From Ligula intestinalis (taxonomy: Eukaryota > Platyhelminthes > Cestoda > Diphyllobothriidea > Diphyllobothriidae): a DNA stretch of 64,000 nt. Numbering within the stretch: position 1 is the first letter of the stretch; every line of letters begins with the position of its first letter. A model generated the notes under the pieces. It made no database searches, was not told the origin of the DNA, and saw only the letters and a list, made by a program, of their open reading frames with translations. The translations under genes were made by a program, and so were the position numbers. Location: the NCBI GenBank assembly GCA_036362985.1, contig JAYGXS010000003.1, positions 65,529,393 to 65,593,392 on the forward strand, written 5' to 3'. This document shows, piece by piece, positions 12,136 through 25,060 of this stretch.

Positions 12136-14734
12136 TTAACACCTATTAAACTAACCTTAAGTCTTCTTAGCGTCCATCTGTTTATCAGTACCCACTAAGG
12201 AGTGATAATACAGTCATCTGCCGTATTTGCCTCCGCTTTTCAAATCTGGAAGAGCATATGCGCTCACGTCCACCCACACCATTTCCGAGTTATTTTTGGC
12301 TAATGTAACTTGTCCCATGGAAACAGGAACGTACATCGTTTACCTAAAAAAAACTTCAGTCCACTGTGCATTGCACGCGTACGTGTAACTCCCTTCAGTT
12401 CCATACGGTTTTGGGAATTACATTGCTCTAGGCCGATATACTTCAAAGAAAGTCAGGTAAATGACAGTAGAATACACCATCTCACTTATAAATGCCTACT
12501 AGATCATATCATTGGGTAGAACTGGCAGTCAAATATGCCCCTGTAGGTTTATAAACTGTGAGAACAGTTCATACTTCCTCCGATTAGTCGCAGTCACAAG
12601 AGAGAGAGGGACTGAGCTGAGAAGGCGTTCACAGTTCTCATATCACAAAATCCAGCCGTTTAAGTTAGATCTAAGTTGTTTGTACGGAGACGAAACGAAG
12701 AGGTCCTGCTGCCAAGTAAAAAGCGTCTGATGGCATGAAATCATTCAAAATGCTGAATTTTGTGGCACACATAGGCTGTAGCATCGTCATACACACAAAT
12801 CGATTCTGGCAGGCTTGAAAATACCGAAAGTAAATTCCATCGCGGCACCATGATAGCAGAACTTGGCTTAAAAATGCTCATGAAGGAAATCCAGACTGTA
12901 CCTTCATGAGCTCTGGATAGCTGTCTGACCGAGGATAGAATCCTCACTGTTCCTCACTGTTGTTGCAGAAGATTTCTGTCTCCGACTTATAACCGAGACT
13001 CTTCTAGCAAGTTTTATTGGTCGGAACCTTGAGGCATCGATTCAAGTAAGGTTGCCGCTCTGGGAATACCACACACTGTCGTATAATCCAACGGAAGCAG
13101 GCTCGCTCCTGGTTTTCACTCATCAATGTCCCTGTTAAGCTATCCTTCTGCCGTTAACTGGATTTTTTTGAAACCCGTCCCACAGTTCGGATGAAAGGCT
13201 AACGTTCTTACCTTATGAGATGGAAAAGGGTATGAGTTGAGTACAACACAAACATCCCCACACCTCCCTGTAATCTAGCTTTTAAAGTACGACCAGATGA
13301 CCGCGACTCGCAATTTCACCTACCTTTTCCCTCCATCTGGATCACCCACGAAAACTGTTATTTCTCTATTGGGTGGGGTGGTAAGTTCGGGATAGTATTT
13401 GTGCCATGGAGCAAAACTATCGATGTATTCACTTTGACAGATTCTAGAGTGCGTCCAGTCGGCCCTCATAAAGGCGACATCCGTGCATAGATTTGCTTTT
13501 AAATGCCACAGACATAATTGGTACTCTTTTGGATGAAATATGTAAGGTTCGCACGGGCTTCAGCTGACTTTGATCTGAACAGGTAGGGACAGAGTGGTAA
13601 AAAACAGGTCTTACATTTTATCGTCTGGGAAGTTCTAGAAAACGCATCGCTTCAAGTCGGCAGTCTGGTCTGATGTACTTGCAAATTTTTGCTGACACTC
13701 GATTCTACGGTTAAAGAAAAGTTGGTCTAGGAGATGTTTTCACTACCCACTTCGGAATCTTTCCATTGACGCACAACACACTTCCAGCCCCAGTGGAAAA
13801 ACAGTCAACCAATCACGAATGCTATCCCCTTCCCCACAATTGTATCGTAGCTGGACTACAAAACATTACAATTCATGCTGTACCCTCAGTTTAACTGAAG
13901 ATGGCCTCCTCTACGAGTCCGAAAGCTCAGACTAATACAAGTGCTGTCCCAGTGATAGCGTTTTTTTCTTTTTACAGTCAGTTAAATTTACACCCCTACA
14001 TTGTCTTGTTCAGCAATCTGAATCTCCCAATTACGTCCTAGAATTGAACACAATCAGTGGTAATGGGACATGTTTGGGAACTCAGACTTGTCCACTTAAT
14101 CCCCCTCCAAAATGTATTTGGATTACCAACCTCACCTTCCAGTGTAATTTGCATATCCAGGACTGCTGTGCGATTTTAGTCTTCACCTGTGTCGCGACTA
14201 GCCAACCCACTTATAATAAAAGAAGAAGAACAAGTTCTCAGGCACTTTTCCTCCACAAAGCACCTTTATTCTAGCAGCCTCAAAATAAGGTATTGTGCCA
14301 CTCATAGCTCCCAGTTTATAGCTTCTTATGAAGAAGAAACTAATACCAGCACAACCAGACCGGTCTTTGTTTACCATGCACAAATTCTCTAATGCCAATA
14401 ACTTTCCACTTTCAGTAAAGTAAAGCATGGGTTTGCAGGTGATCTCAAATCTGCAGCAAGCCCTCTGCGGACCTGTTCGAACGTCCCACAACGAAAACAA
14501 TTAGCCTCCAGGTTCAGAAATTCATGCTGCGAGATGTGGAATTTAGAGAGAGACGCATCAAAATCATATTATGTAAAGATTAAACAAATTTTCCTTGTTA
14601 CATAGAATCGTCTAGGCAAAATAGGCTACTTAAATGCCTTCATGCCATTCAAGGGGAAACCCGTCATCTTTCTTCTAGGTTATCTATGCGAAAGCTTCTG
14701 GGTTCCTTTAAAAACCACCCTCAGTAAACCGTTG
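12136..14734. other. No gene recognised
   Basis: Mixed composition. ORFs of 60-100 codons (such as 14198-14500 minus) lack recognisable motifs or splice context. Confidence 0.45.
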
Positions 14735-14885
14735 TCCTTGCCAACAATACTATCTGCCTATACTACTCACTGATACAACTGTTGTAACGGCCCGAGAAAT
14801 GAGGCCCAAGGTAAAGACAGAGTGGGACAAGTGAGTTCCGTTAGCGGTCGGTGAACGCTCGTCAGTGAGTGTCCTCATTAAACCA
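14735..14885 (+). repeat. SINE tail plus shared downstream sequence
   Basis: gttgtccttgccaacaatac, tatctgcctatactactcac, then cgagaaatgaggcccaaggt and gttccgttagcggtcggtga. The same order follows the SINE at 56385-56500, so the shared unit extends about 100 bases beyond the tRNA-like part. Confidence 0.5.
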
Positions 14886-15124
14886 TCTATCGTTCGCCCT
14901 CAGACAGTTGCAATGCAGCGCCTTTATGAAATCAAAGTGCCCAATAGCCACGACTTGAAAGTCAGTTCGTCAACGAAGCCCTCGTACCGTTTATCAGCAT
15001 GACATGAAAAAGGGAAGGTGCCAAGAGGTTTGGTGGGCTTCAATACGAGCCCACGGTTTCGCTGTGACCGAAACACAGGAATAAGACCCCCCATTCCGGG
15101 AGCCTTACGTTCATTTCCCGACAG

Positions 15125-15265
15125 ATATTTGTTATTGTTAAGGTTAGGCTCAAGGATAGGATAAAGGCTAGGTTTTGGGGCCAGGCTTAAGTTGGAGTAA
15201 GGGGGACGTTTTGGGTAAGCTTTAAGTTTTGGTTTGGAGTTAGCGTTCAGTTTAGGGTTGGGATA
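15125..15265 (-). repeat. Degenerate TTAGGG-like array
   Basis: gttaaggttaggctcaagga, ggctaggttttgggg, gtttagggttggg: the same type as at 2.4 kb but with the G-rich strand on top. Confidence 0.4.
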
Positions 15266-15466
15266 CGGAAATGTGTACTCTTCGTGGAATTTGACGTAGG
15301 GCCACCCACATTACCGGTGGAGGGAGGGGGTAGTCGTAACATCTAAAGTAATAGGGAAATCCTAGCAACGACAACCTCCGTACTCGGTCCCAAACGGGGA
15401 AGGGGGATGGATGCCAGTTGAAAGAGTATCGTTGAGACTAGTCTGCAGTCGGTCGAGGGGTACAGG

Positions 15467-16277
15467 TAGCGTAGGGGATAAGTAAGTTAAACACTAGCAA
15501 CTGCGATCTTCAGGTTCGGTGAACAGAAGACTTGGGAGGCCAGAGTAGACGGAACATTAGCTTCTGTACAGAAACAGTGGAGAATAGGCAGGATGAAATT
15601 GACTGTCAGACGAGCGAGCAACCACCGCCTGGAGCGCCGCATCTGAAGTGAGGTGAGCAGGCAGGATTCCATGAAGCTCGGGACAGCTTTGTTCCTGCAG
15701 CCATTTAAGAAATGGTTCACACTGATTGACTTGAGCTCGCGAGGCTAAGCCCCGAGATTGGGCGAGAGAGTGCGCGCAAGGCATCACAAAAAGAGCGCGA
15801 TGAGTCAGCGTGTGGCGAAAATTCACGTGCGGCTGATCATGGGTTCCAAGTGGCGCTAGCGGACACTACACACGTTTGACGTTATGAGAGTGACACTGCA
15901 GTGGGTCGTTGCCTGCCCGATGCCTGGCCTTCCTGTCGTGACCTCAATCTGTCTAGACCTCAAGGCCGTGTCGGCCGCCAGACTAACTGGCCCGCGAGGC
16001 ATGGACCACCCACACGCTGTACAACCAATCATAGGCCAACCTATCCAAATTACGCTCTCCCTCTCTGTCTACAGGCCTGACTGGCACTTGGACCGCGGCT
16101 GGCTCTCCTGCTGATCGTAAGCTCTCAATGTCAAATCTCTGTCGATCTATTCTCCGTTCCTTTGTGTACACAATATACTCTTCCTTCTACTCTGGAGTTA
16201 ACGACTTCTCCTCCACTAAGTAACCATGGTCTGAAGATCGTAGTTGCTGGGTTTGACTCACTTAACTCCCTGCGATA
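15467..16277. mobile_element. Complete foldback element, TATCGCAGGG family
   Basis: Left arm (15467-15640): gtaggggataagtaagttaa, actagcaactgcgatcttca, then ggccagagtag-acggaac and ttctgtacagaaac. The right arm (about 16140-16277) is its reverse complement, ending tatcgcagggagttaagtga on the minus strand. Arms are at least 110 bases. The centre is GC-rich, with atgagtcagc and gcgctagcgg words shared with other copies. No transposase frame. Confidence 0.75.
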
Positions 16278-17931
16278 ACACCACGCGTGGGGCGTGACAG
16301 TAGTCATCAGGCCTTGAGCGAGGGCATATCTAAGTTAACCCAAAGGTTGATTGGCCTAACGCAAGGCTTGCACTAATGCGCATGTGCAAGTACACACGAG
16401 AAGCATTGCTTTACAACGGGTACCCGGAGTAGGATAACTTGATGTGTTTTTATTTTTTATCTTACCCCAGTTTACTTAGACTACACAACCTCTACAAAAG
16501 TTTTTGGTCGGCCACGTAGAGTCACTCAAATAAAGATCTGATTTAAACTGATTATTTTTTCATTCTTTTTGGAATTGCCTATCCGCATATGCGTTAGCCG
16601 CTCCGTCAGGGTAGTCAATTTGATAGTCTAGAAATGACGTACTTAAATTAAACGACCCCAGGGATTGAGCTCCTATGGCACAAGAGCTCCCACAAAAAAT
16701 AGCTTTACTGATGAAAACATTTCATTTTATTTATCCTCATGCAGAACAGACCGTCGACCCTCCGAATATTTTGACTGAATTTCAACTCACGAGAGGAATG
16801 GATGACAAAGTACAGAAAAAAGTGTCGACTGTATGACAGCTCCGTTTGTCAATCTGAACTGGTTGCACAATGAAATTCATGCGTCTGATTTCATCCTTAA
16901 GGTCAGATCTAGAACCTTCTGTATGCAGTCACCTAGCGACAAGCAGTCAGGCCAGGTCGGCGAATACTACTCCGACTATTCGTGGTCAGAATCAACGATT
17001 CCGGTTAAACTCTTACACCAACCAGGTTCGCTTTGGGAGTCGGGTGGATCTGAAACGGTTGGTAAGCATAATATACTCATTTTAGTGTTGCAGTTTCGGC
17101 GGTGACAGTTTTCGGCTGACTAGCGACTTTGGTGGCCTGCGTGCCAAATGCAGAAAATGTATATTTGTAAATCACGCATACTAGTGAGTAATTAAGTAGA
17201 AAAAACAAATACCTTATAAGTTGCACTGAACAGGCAACAGTGCCCAGTAATTTTCGGTAGACAATAATTGCACAAGGAAAGCAGTTTGATTTGTTTTCGG
17301 CTGTTCGCGCGGTTCGCAAGGCTTACATAGAAAGACCAATTCGTTGACTTCTGTTAATCAGGTTTGAGAGTAGCAACTACGAGTCTTCGCAAACTTCTTT
17401 TGCACACACAGGACCGGTTGGCCTAGGGAGATTGCCGTTGCTGCCAAAGTTGGAAATTAATGCCTCTTCAATCCTGTTGTATAGCTCGGAACTAATTGGC
17501 GAATCCGAAAAATTTCTTCGGTGTCCATCCGATGTCCGCTGTCCATCACGACCGTGAGGTTGATGTGGTTAGAATATCATTCTGCCCTTTCCAAAGCATA
17601 CTGAATGGCATTCGCTCGTCTTTCTAACAAAGGCAGAATATCTCGATCCATTCAACTTGCTCCACAGGAGCAAATGAGGAAAGGGGTGTGTTCAGAGATA
17701 GTCTGGGATCTTTGCACGTCTTCACCTCAGAGGTTGGTGCCCAGGTAAATACACCTAGCACATTAGCCTCAGTGGATGTTAAGGTCTAGCAACAGTTTGA
17801 CGTTGAAATCTCTCTGTTATTTCTGGCTGAACAAGTTCGGAATTCTCCACAGCTCTTCCCCACTGAAACTCCCGTCCGATCTAGAAATGATAGTTGGCCT
17901 TATATGAAGGGTGTCCCCTTCCTCCCCCGAA
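16278..17931. other. No gene recognised
   Basis: Nothing identified; ORFs up to 90 codons at 16833-17105 look random. Confidence 0.45.
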
Positions 17932-18480
17932 TGTTGGCCACCCTCCCGTGTTTACATTTTCACTCGATTGCACATGACTGAATACTACCCCCAGCTTATC
18001 AGTTTGGTTCCCACGCTGCTATTGACTCCCCGCTGGTGTCAGAGGCAGTCGTTTTGACGCCTACAGATGGTGGAGAGCCAGTTGTCCGTTCTCCCCCTCC
18101 GACTCGTTGATCCAGTTGCCGCGGCTACTCCGAGAACTACTCGTCAAGCCACTCCCGCCGCTGACACTTTTATATTGTCTTTGTTCACGAACACCCCCCT
18201 TCGCGCTGGTGTTTCACGCCAATCCTGATACTACATGAATTGTCTCGCAAAATCATATAAAAGCGGAGCTACCCCCTTTCCCACTACCACACACAAGCTT
18301 TCATTAGACTAGTTTCGTCCTGCGTGGCGGTATTGTTGAACTTGTGTCGTTCCCTTGTATAGATTCAGGCGACGTGGCTATTTACCATTCATTATACGTA
18401 CTTGCTGAATAGTACCGTACTGCTGTGACAGTTGTTATCATTGCGTTTGAACTAAGCGTAACTGCTAGATACAGAGTCTG
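17932..18480 (+). promoter_or_regulatory. Possible solo LTR or promoter region with TATA box
   Basis: A TATAAAAG at 18256-18263 is followed about 30 bases later by acacacaagctttcattaga. The stretch starts tgttggccaccctcccgtg and is GC-rich relative to its surroundings. No second copy, primer-binding site or pol sequence was found, so the LTR reading is weak. Confidence 0.25.
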
Positions 18481-18955
18481 AGAAGTCAAGAAGGCGAAAC
18501 ACTTTCTATCAATTCGCTTATTATACTACCGCGGTATCTTCCTTTGAAGAACAAGCTATTGCTACCCACGAAATAATATACGATTCTGCCACACCATTCA
18601 GATATCTTCTGTAGGAGTAATTGGCATTAATCATAGTTTTCACGGAACAAGTTTTGCATTTTTATAATCCTATTTCAACAACACCCATTGAGCACATTCC
18701 AATAAGCCGATCAGGCTTTATTGCTAGAGCCACTTAATTTTAACCTGTCGCTTGGTCTCTTCATTGGCTGAACAAGTAGATTTGGAGTGCGTGCCACTGG
18801 TTCGACCAAATTGGGCATTATATACCTGTATGAATGTTATTTATTGGCGAAAATCACAGGCCTTGCTCTTTCGTTCACTTCTACAGTCAACATAAGCGCC
18901 ATAGTCAGAATTTCAACAGCTTTCCATAAATTAACTGACCACATGCTGACTTAAA

Positions 18956-19354
18956 TACAGGGTGTCTCAAAAAAATTCATACAAATTTTCGATAATTGTA
19001 AACTTATTGTTTATGATAATTTTATTATTTCAAAAACGAAAAAATATTTAAAAGTGTTATTTTATTGTTTTTTTCACTGCATTTTGACTATTAAAACAGT
19101 GAGTTAAGTGAGAGAAGCCATTGAAAATGAATGCACCCGAACATGAAGGGAATTGCTTCATGTTGTGTACTTTTCCACTGCTTCGCGTTATCAGCAGTGT
19201 CGCGATAAAAATGGACGTCAGTTTGAGAACATTAAGTGAAAAAAGCAATAAAATGATTCTCATAAATATTTTCACATTTTCTTATAACAACATTATGATC
19301 AACGCCAATTTTAAAATTATGTAAAACATGTATGCATTTTTGGAAAACCCTGTA
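18956..19354. mobile_element. 395-bp TIR element with TA duplication
   Basis: TA flanks 18958-19352. The ends are cagggtgtctcaaaaaaatt and, on the other strand, cagggttttccaaaaatgca. Inner inverted matches (ttttattgtttttttcac / gtgaaaaaagcaataaaatg) extend the arms to about 140 bases. ORFs inside (19057-19275 minus, 19121-19324 plus) are not transposase. Probably a mariner/Tc1-type MITE. Confidence 0.65.
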
Positions 19355-20329
19355 TATAAAAACACGTCTTAAAAATCCATTAATACGTAGCTGTGTCAGT
19401 CAAACCGAAAGTTGGAATCTTAAGTGTTCATAGAGGAGTGATTATGTCGAAATATTCCTAAGTCTTCGCCGTTAACAGTAAATTCACTGATCCAGTTGCC
19501 CACTTCCGTAACCCGAAATTGTCTGAATAAAAAAATCAAGCTAACATCCTGTGCAAGGTGTCGCCACCGCCAAGGCCTCCGTAAATTAACAGAACATATT
19601 AAGTACGCATTGGTAACTCGTAGTAAATTGGTTTCAAATTCACTATTGATAGGTTTCTTATTCCATAAAGAAGAGTTCGAGACATTTAAACCTGGTAGTG
19701 CGCAGAAGTGATTGAGGAGTGTTGACAGACTGTGCTAGTGAAGAATGAGCAGGCATAAATACTTGAATCGTCGAGGTTTCATTTCAGAAATGTTTCAAAG
19801 GCCTAGGACGTAAAAGCTTGGAAACATCAAAATCGATATCTAAATGCAAATCTGAATGTCCAAGGCCAAGCACATTTTCCCAGAGTAAAAACTTTTCAGT
19901 ATGAGATATGAGAGGAAGAAAGTGGTCGTTCTGCCAACACTTTTGTGAGGTACCGAATCTTGGACCGTGTCTCACTCCAGGAGTCCTCCTCGCATTGCAG
20001 GCGGTGTTGATAAAAATAAAAAGGCGACGAAATAGACAGGTCTACGGCCACCGAAGTATTAATAGGCCTAGAAGCTGTTTTACGGCTGAGGTGAACGAAG
20101 ATGAGGGAAAAAAGTAAGCATTAGAAAGCAGCATTCACTGACGTAAAAATATTTCCTGTGGGATTCTCAAATATCTCTTGTCATTGCATAGCAGAAAAAT
20201 CGCTGAAGGAAAACCCTAAATGTGAATGGTTCTAGGCGTTGGGAGTAGCAGACGATAAATTGGTCATTCAAAGCATAAATATACAAACTTGTGATTATAC
20301 TTGTGGAAAAACCTATGCAAATAGCAAAT

Positions 20330-20410
20330 ATTGAAATATAATGAGGAAAAAACGTCAGGCAAATAAAACTCTTGTTCCAGTGATCGCAGCTTCGTCTTCT
20401 AAACGGTATT
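20330..20410 (+). mobile_element. PLE pseudo-LTR end fragment
   Basis: aaaacgtcaggcaaataaaa, ctcttgttccagtgatcgca and cttcgtcttct match the tail that follows GAAACGTCAGGC in other copies. The CTGATGA half is missing. Confidence 0.55.
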
Positions 20411-20929
20411 ATGTCTATACTGCCTGTCAGACGCTTACAGCTTAATCTCAACGCATATGTAACTCAAAAGTATGTGAGGCTCGCTTTATGGGCCAGGAGT
20501 AGGCGAGCATTCCCTGGTAGCTCAACTGGAGTTATAGCATATCAATGATTCAAATCCATCTCAGAACCTATCTTCTAGTTGTGAAAGATTGACGTTTCCA
20601 CTATAATTTGCACAATACTTACTACTAGTTATAAGTAAGTACCGTCTTTGTTTCGAAACGCATTGATCACCCGTAAGAACTCATGTTCGGCGAACATAGG
20701 TTTTATCGTTGCGAAAATCCCAATTCGATAATTCAGAAGGACAGTTGGCGAGCATACGTATACTTTCGATAAATTCTCTTCGGGCCATTACATTTATATG
20801 GAAGGGGAAGGTACAGGGTGACAAGCAATCAATTAATTATCGTTCTAATCAACTTAGTCTTGGGAATGGGGGCTTGGGGTTTGGGTTGATAAAAAGGGGG
20901 TAGTGACAGTGTAATTAGGAGAGGCAGGG

Positions 20930-21330
20930 GGGAAAGAACGCGTCGAAAATGCTGGTAGTTCTGCGGCCGTTGGCCATGCTAGGCTTGGGGCCTGAAGAAA
21001 GTTCTTCTGCGCGCACAACACCGGCTTCATCAGGCGAATGGCCGTGGCTTCTGCTGTTGCCAGCAGCCGTTGACCCAGGGACTTCGGGTAATCTGGTGAG
21101 ACCTAGTAGATCACCTTAAAGGCTTCGTTCGGGTCAACACGGTGTCCAGAGTCCACCATATGAGCAAGAATGGAACTGTTGATGTTCCTGACTTCGCCTT
21201 TGTTAAGCCATGCTGGCAGATGCTCCCGTATCCTCTTGGATAAGCGCCGGCTCGTGCGACCTATGTAACCTGCTCCACAGGAACAAGTAAATGAGTAGAT
21301 GCACATGGAAGTGGTCTGGGCTGGCAGCTT
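20930..21330 (-). pseudogene. PLE GIY-YIG endonuclease domain relic
   Basis: Seen: minus-strand frame KLPAQTTSMCIYSFTCSCGAG, then YIGRTSRRLSKRIREHLPAW, NSSILAHMVDSGHRVDPNEAF and KVIY, followed by a TAG. After the stop the same frame continues KSLGQRLLATAEATAIRLMK and PVLCAQKNFLQAPSLAWP. The CxCGAGYIGRT box, Arg-rich helix, REH and GHR motif are intact, and the single TAG splits domain from tail. Upstream, TAA codons precede the KLPAQ segment, so no RT is attached. Family knowledge: this is the endonuclease end of a Penelope-type retroelement polyprotein. It resembles the 58.2-58.9 kb relic closely. There is no sign of expression as a host gene. Confidence 0.85.
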
Positions 21331-21560
21331 ATCCTTACCTTCGCCGTTTAGGACCGGGTTTTGTATTATTTATCCTCACGTCTCTAGGTTAGGGCAGCGA
21401 ATCCCAACATAAGTAATGAACGGCTATAATGTGAGGGGGGAGTGGAGGGTGTGAAGACATGTCGGAAATAACTATACCTCGTTAGAGGGCATGGCGAAAC
21501 TGAAGAGAGAAGCAAGAACAGCAAGGATTTCAATCAGCGCGATGAGAACAAGGTTGCTTA

Positions 21561-21771
21561 GAAGAAGAAGATGCGACCACTTGAACAAGAGTTTTATTTT
21601 CCTAACGTTTCGGATTCCGTCGGGAATCCTTTATAATAGGTAATGGTAGCATAGTCGTTGTCATGCACAGACTATGACTATGCCACCATTACCTATGATC
21701 AAGGATTTCCGACGGAATCTGAAGCGTCAGAAAAATGAAATTCTTGTTCCAGTGGCCGCATCCTCTTCTTC
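21561..21771. mobile_element. Palindromic PLE pseudo-LTR pair
   Basis: The arms 21561-21656 and 21670-21771 are reverse complements with about one difference in eight to ten bases; the centre is 13 bases. Each arm runs GAAGAAGA, GATGCG, CCACT-GAACAAGA, then AACGTTTCGGATTCCGTCGG on the left. The CTGATGA box is decayed in both arms (CTATGATC in the right one), so no complete hammerhead remains. Confidence 0.75.
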
Positions 21772-24700
21772 TGAACTGCTTCCTGGAGCTCGCATGTTCT
21801 TCACTATTGGCAAAAAGGCTGCTGTTGGTTAAAGCACTACTCATTGTCAGAGTGGATCCAGGTGTGCTTCACGGCTCACGGGTCTGAGTATACTGCGTGA
21901 TCGAAAATGAGTACTCGGAGTGTCACTTTTGGCCATCGGAAGGCCACTCACATCGTTCGAGTGGAATCAAGAATGGTTTTTAATTTTCCTTCTTTGAGGC
22001 AACTTCAGTTTATCTAACTGTAAACGACACTTACCATTAACTCGACCTACATGCAATGAATGACACTGCTTTGGATGTCATGTCCTCAGGCAAAATTCCT
22101 ACGCAGCAAAGACGTAGTAGCATGAGTATGACTACGAAGTATAAAGGCGGTTGCATTGTAGAAACTCCGAGGCAAAGCATAAACCTTTCTAGAATTAAAG
22201 GCACTTCCCAATGACGGCAGTATTATGAAGGTCTTTCTGAACGGACTGTGGTGATGTTTACTAAAACACAGAGCTCGGCCACACATTTTTAATCAAACTT
22301 TCTGGGTAACAACTTATCAGCACTTATAGTCCTTTTATCGTTTATAAAATACTGGGTACATATGGCCTATAAGTATCACCACATTTTACCTAACCCCGTA
22401 AATGCCTCTTACGAGACGTTTGAAAAAACGGACAGTGTTACTTTTGCTCGTAAGGATAACAAGGCCATCTAACCATATATAAGATTAGGAACAAGACTTT
22501 ACAACTAATAAACGATATTTTATCATAAATATATTTTGTTGTGTCCAACTATCTTTATATGTAGTACAGTGTGGCCGACAGTTCATAAAAAATGCCGAGA
22601 TTTATGAAAAATTGATTATCACTCGCAAGCCAGCATTAAACAGAATGCTTTTACTGGCATTGCTGTAGTTCTAACAGCTGCTTACTCGAATTATGATTGT
22701 TTTATTTGCTATTTCGACATGCAAAATAAATATTTTCCACACTATTACTTTTCCCGTATTACGGAAATTTTGTTTTATGTGGTATTATGGTGATAAGTCT
22801 AAACTATCCTTACATATACTTTTGAGAGGTGTAAACAACTGCACGCTCTGCACTCAACAGCGCAAAATTCCAGAACAGTTGACCAAATGGACAAGCATAT
22901 GGACGTCTTAAAAATGCAAATAACTACAGACGTTTAAATATACAAATTACCTACAGCGAAGATGCTCATATAATTTTAACAGACATTCTGGAGGAAGGTC
23001 TCAATTAGGACGAATTACTCAAGAGGAATTAGAATTTTAAAGATTTTGCGGCATAATCGTGTGATATTCCTGGTACATCAGGAAGCCTAAACGTCATTTC
23101 GAGGTCCTACAAAATTCCTACACGAGAAAAAATGACAACCTCCGCAGTATGCATTTTCTTGCGGGTTTTTCGAAGCGTTTATAATAAATTTTAGAGCAAA
23201 TAAGCACGAAAATATTCTTTCTTCTACTCCTTGCACAGCCAGTCCGATATTCTTCCCAGTTTATACTCGATGAAAGCCATTCGTTCAATTTTAAAAGTTT
23301 CTATTTGTGAGATGTCTTAAGATCACGACGTCTTTCTGCGATTATCATTGCATCGCTTTATACTTTTATTACTGCTTTTCATGAAGCATAACACATAGTC
23401 CACATCTATTATGGCATTAACTGAGTACTATATAATATCTTCTTAAGGACGCAGAGGAATACAGGATATGCCTTAAAAGCAAGATATACAGCTTGTTTAG
23501 AAATAAGATACAAAGAAAACAACAGGTGGGGCTCGGAAGCATTCGTTAATTAGAAGACTTCCATTGAGTAGACAACTTAAAAATGATTAACGGCTCCAAT
23601 ATGCGGACACAATAAACGATATTTGGGTCATGTTTTCTATACAAAGACATGGTAGATCAATAGGTAAAGACATACTACACAAGTAGCCGTTTTTGCCTAC
23701 TGTGAGTTTTGTAGGCGAACAAAAAGGTATACATTCGAAAACCCACATTCTGGCATACCTGAAATATTACGAGACAATGCTGTAAGGTGACTAATATTGT
23801 AGGCTTTCTTAAGCAATCCTTCCTTATTAAAAGCGCGTTCCAGAATTTTGATATCGATTCATGAGATCAATCATAATCTGTAGTCCTTTAAATGCAAAAA
23901 ACAAACGTACTTTTGCATAAATTGCATATAACACATCAAGTTATTTTTGATGGCTCAGTTAGCATAGTGAACGTTACGCAGACATTATTAATTAATGAAA
24001 CCGTATGCTCAGTGTAATCAGGATGCTTTCTATACTTGGTTCAGGCAGATAGTTGTAAAGGCGTCCTACCAAACAATAAGTAGATTGGCGTGTGGGAAAT
24101 AACTTAGATTAGCTTTCCTGCTAATTAATTTGTTCACCACGCTCGAATATACTTATCTTATTGAAATTTTGTTGTCACTAACGGCGGCTTTACTATGGCT
24201 GAAGCAGCTAGTGAATGCTTGTGAAATCATTGGTAATGTAAAATGGAATATTCTTGCCTCATTATATATGGCGCAAGTGCGAATGTATTGTAGGATAATA
24301 AAAAATAACTTCTTTAACTGATCTGGTGACTATTGCCCGACTGATAGTGATATCTCTCTTTCAATTATCCCATTTAGTAACTTATCGTTGACTTAAATAA
24401 ACAAAAATGTTTCGCTTTGAAGTGAAAGCTTTTCCCCATTTAAAAGCTTGTTTCAGAAGGGCCACAAACTTGCCGTTTAATTATCATGTGACCTGTGTCC
24501 AGTCTATTCAGCAGCGTTTACGGAAGATAAATTGAAACATTTGAAAAGCGAGAGGTGAAGAAATTACTCTAACAGCATGATGCTGGATGCCCATGGATCC
24601 TAATATTTTGCCTTTAAAAGTTAAATTTCAGCCAGTCTGTTTTTGAATGATTTGGCGGTATAGAGAGACAGTCATTCTTACGTTGTCCAATCCTCATTAG

Positions 24701-25060
24701 TACAAAATGACATTCCAGAGGCGATGTGCACCGTTTGAGATATTTGGAATTGTCAAGTTTCCTCAGGAGATGCTTCATGAATCAGTTTAACTACGCAGAA
24801 CACAGTGACCTAGTGAGAACATTTGAACTACATTGGTCTTAATCATGAAGGAAACCTACGTCGACCCTCCTTTTTCCTGGTACCAAAATGATCTCTGCTA
24901 TCAGGTATTCTCTTATTGCCTGTAACTCAGACACATAAGCGCTGTGGACTTGGACTTCAACAAGAGTATTTTTAGGTATTGGATGACTTAATGGTAATGC
25001 AGCTTAAGCTACAACGTAGGACCAAGTAGTAGAGGTTAGACAACCTAGACTCTTTACTGA
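21772..25060. other. AT-rich, nothing identified
   Basis: High A+T, no repeats I could pair, ORFs under 75 codons. Confidence 0.5.
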
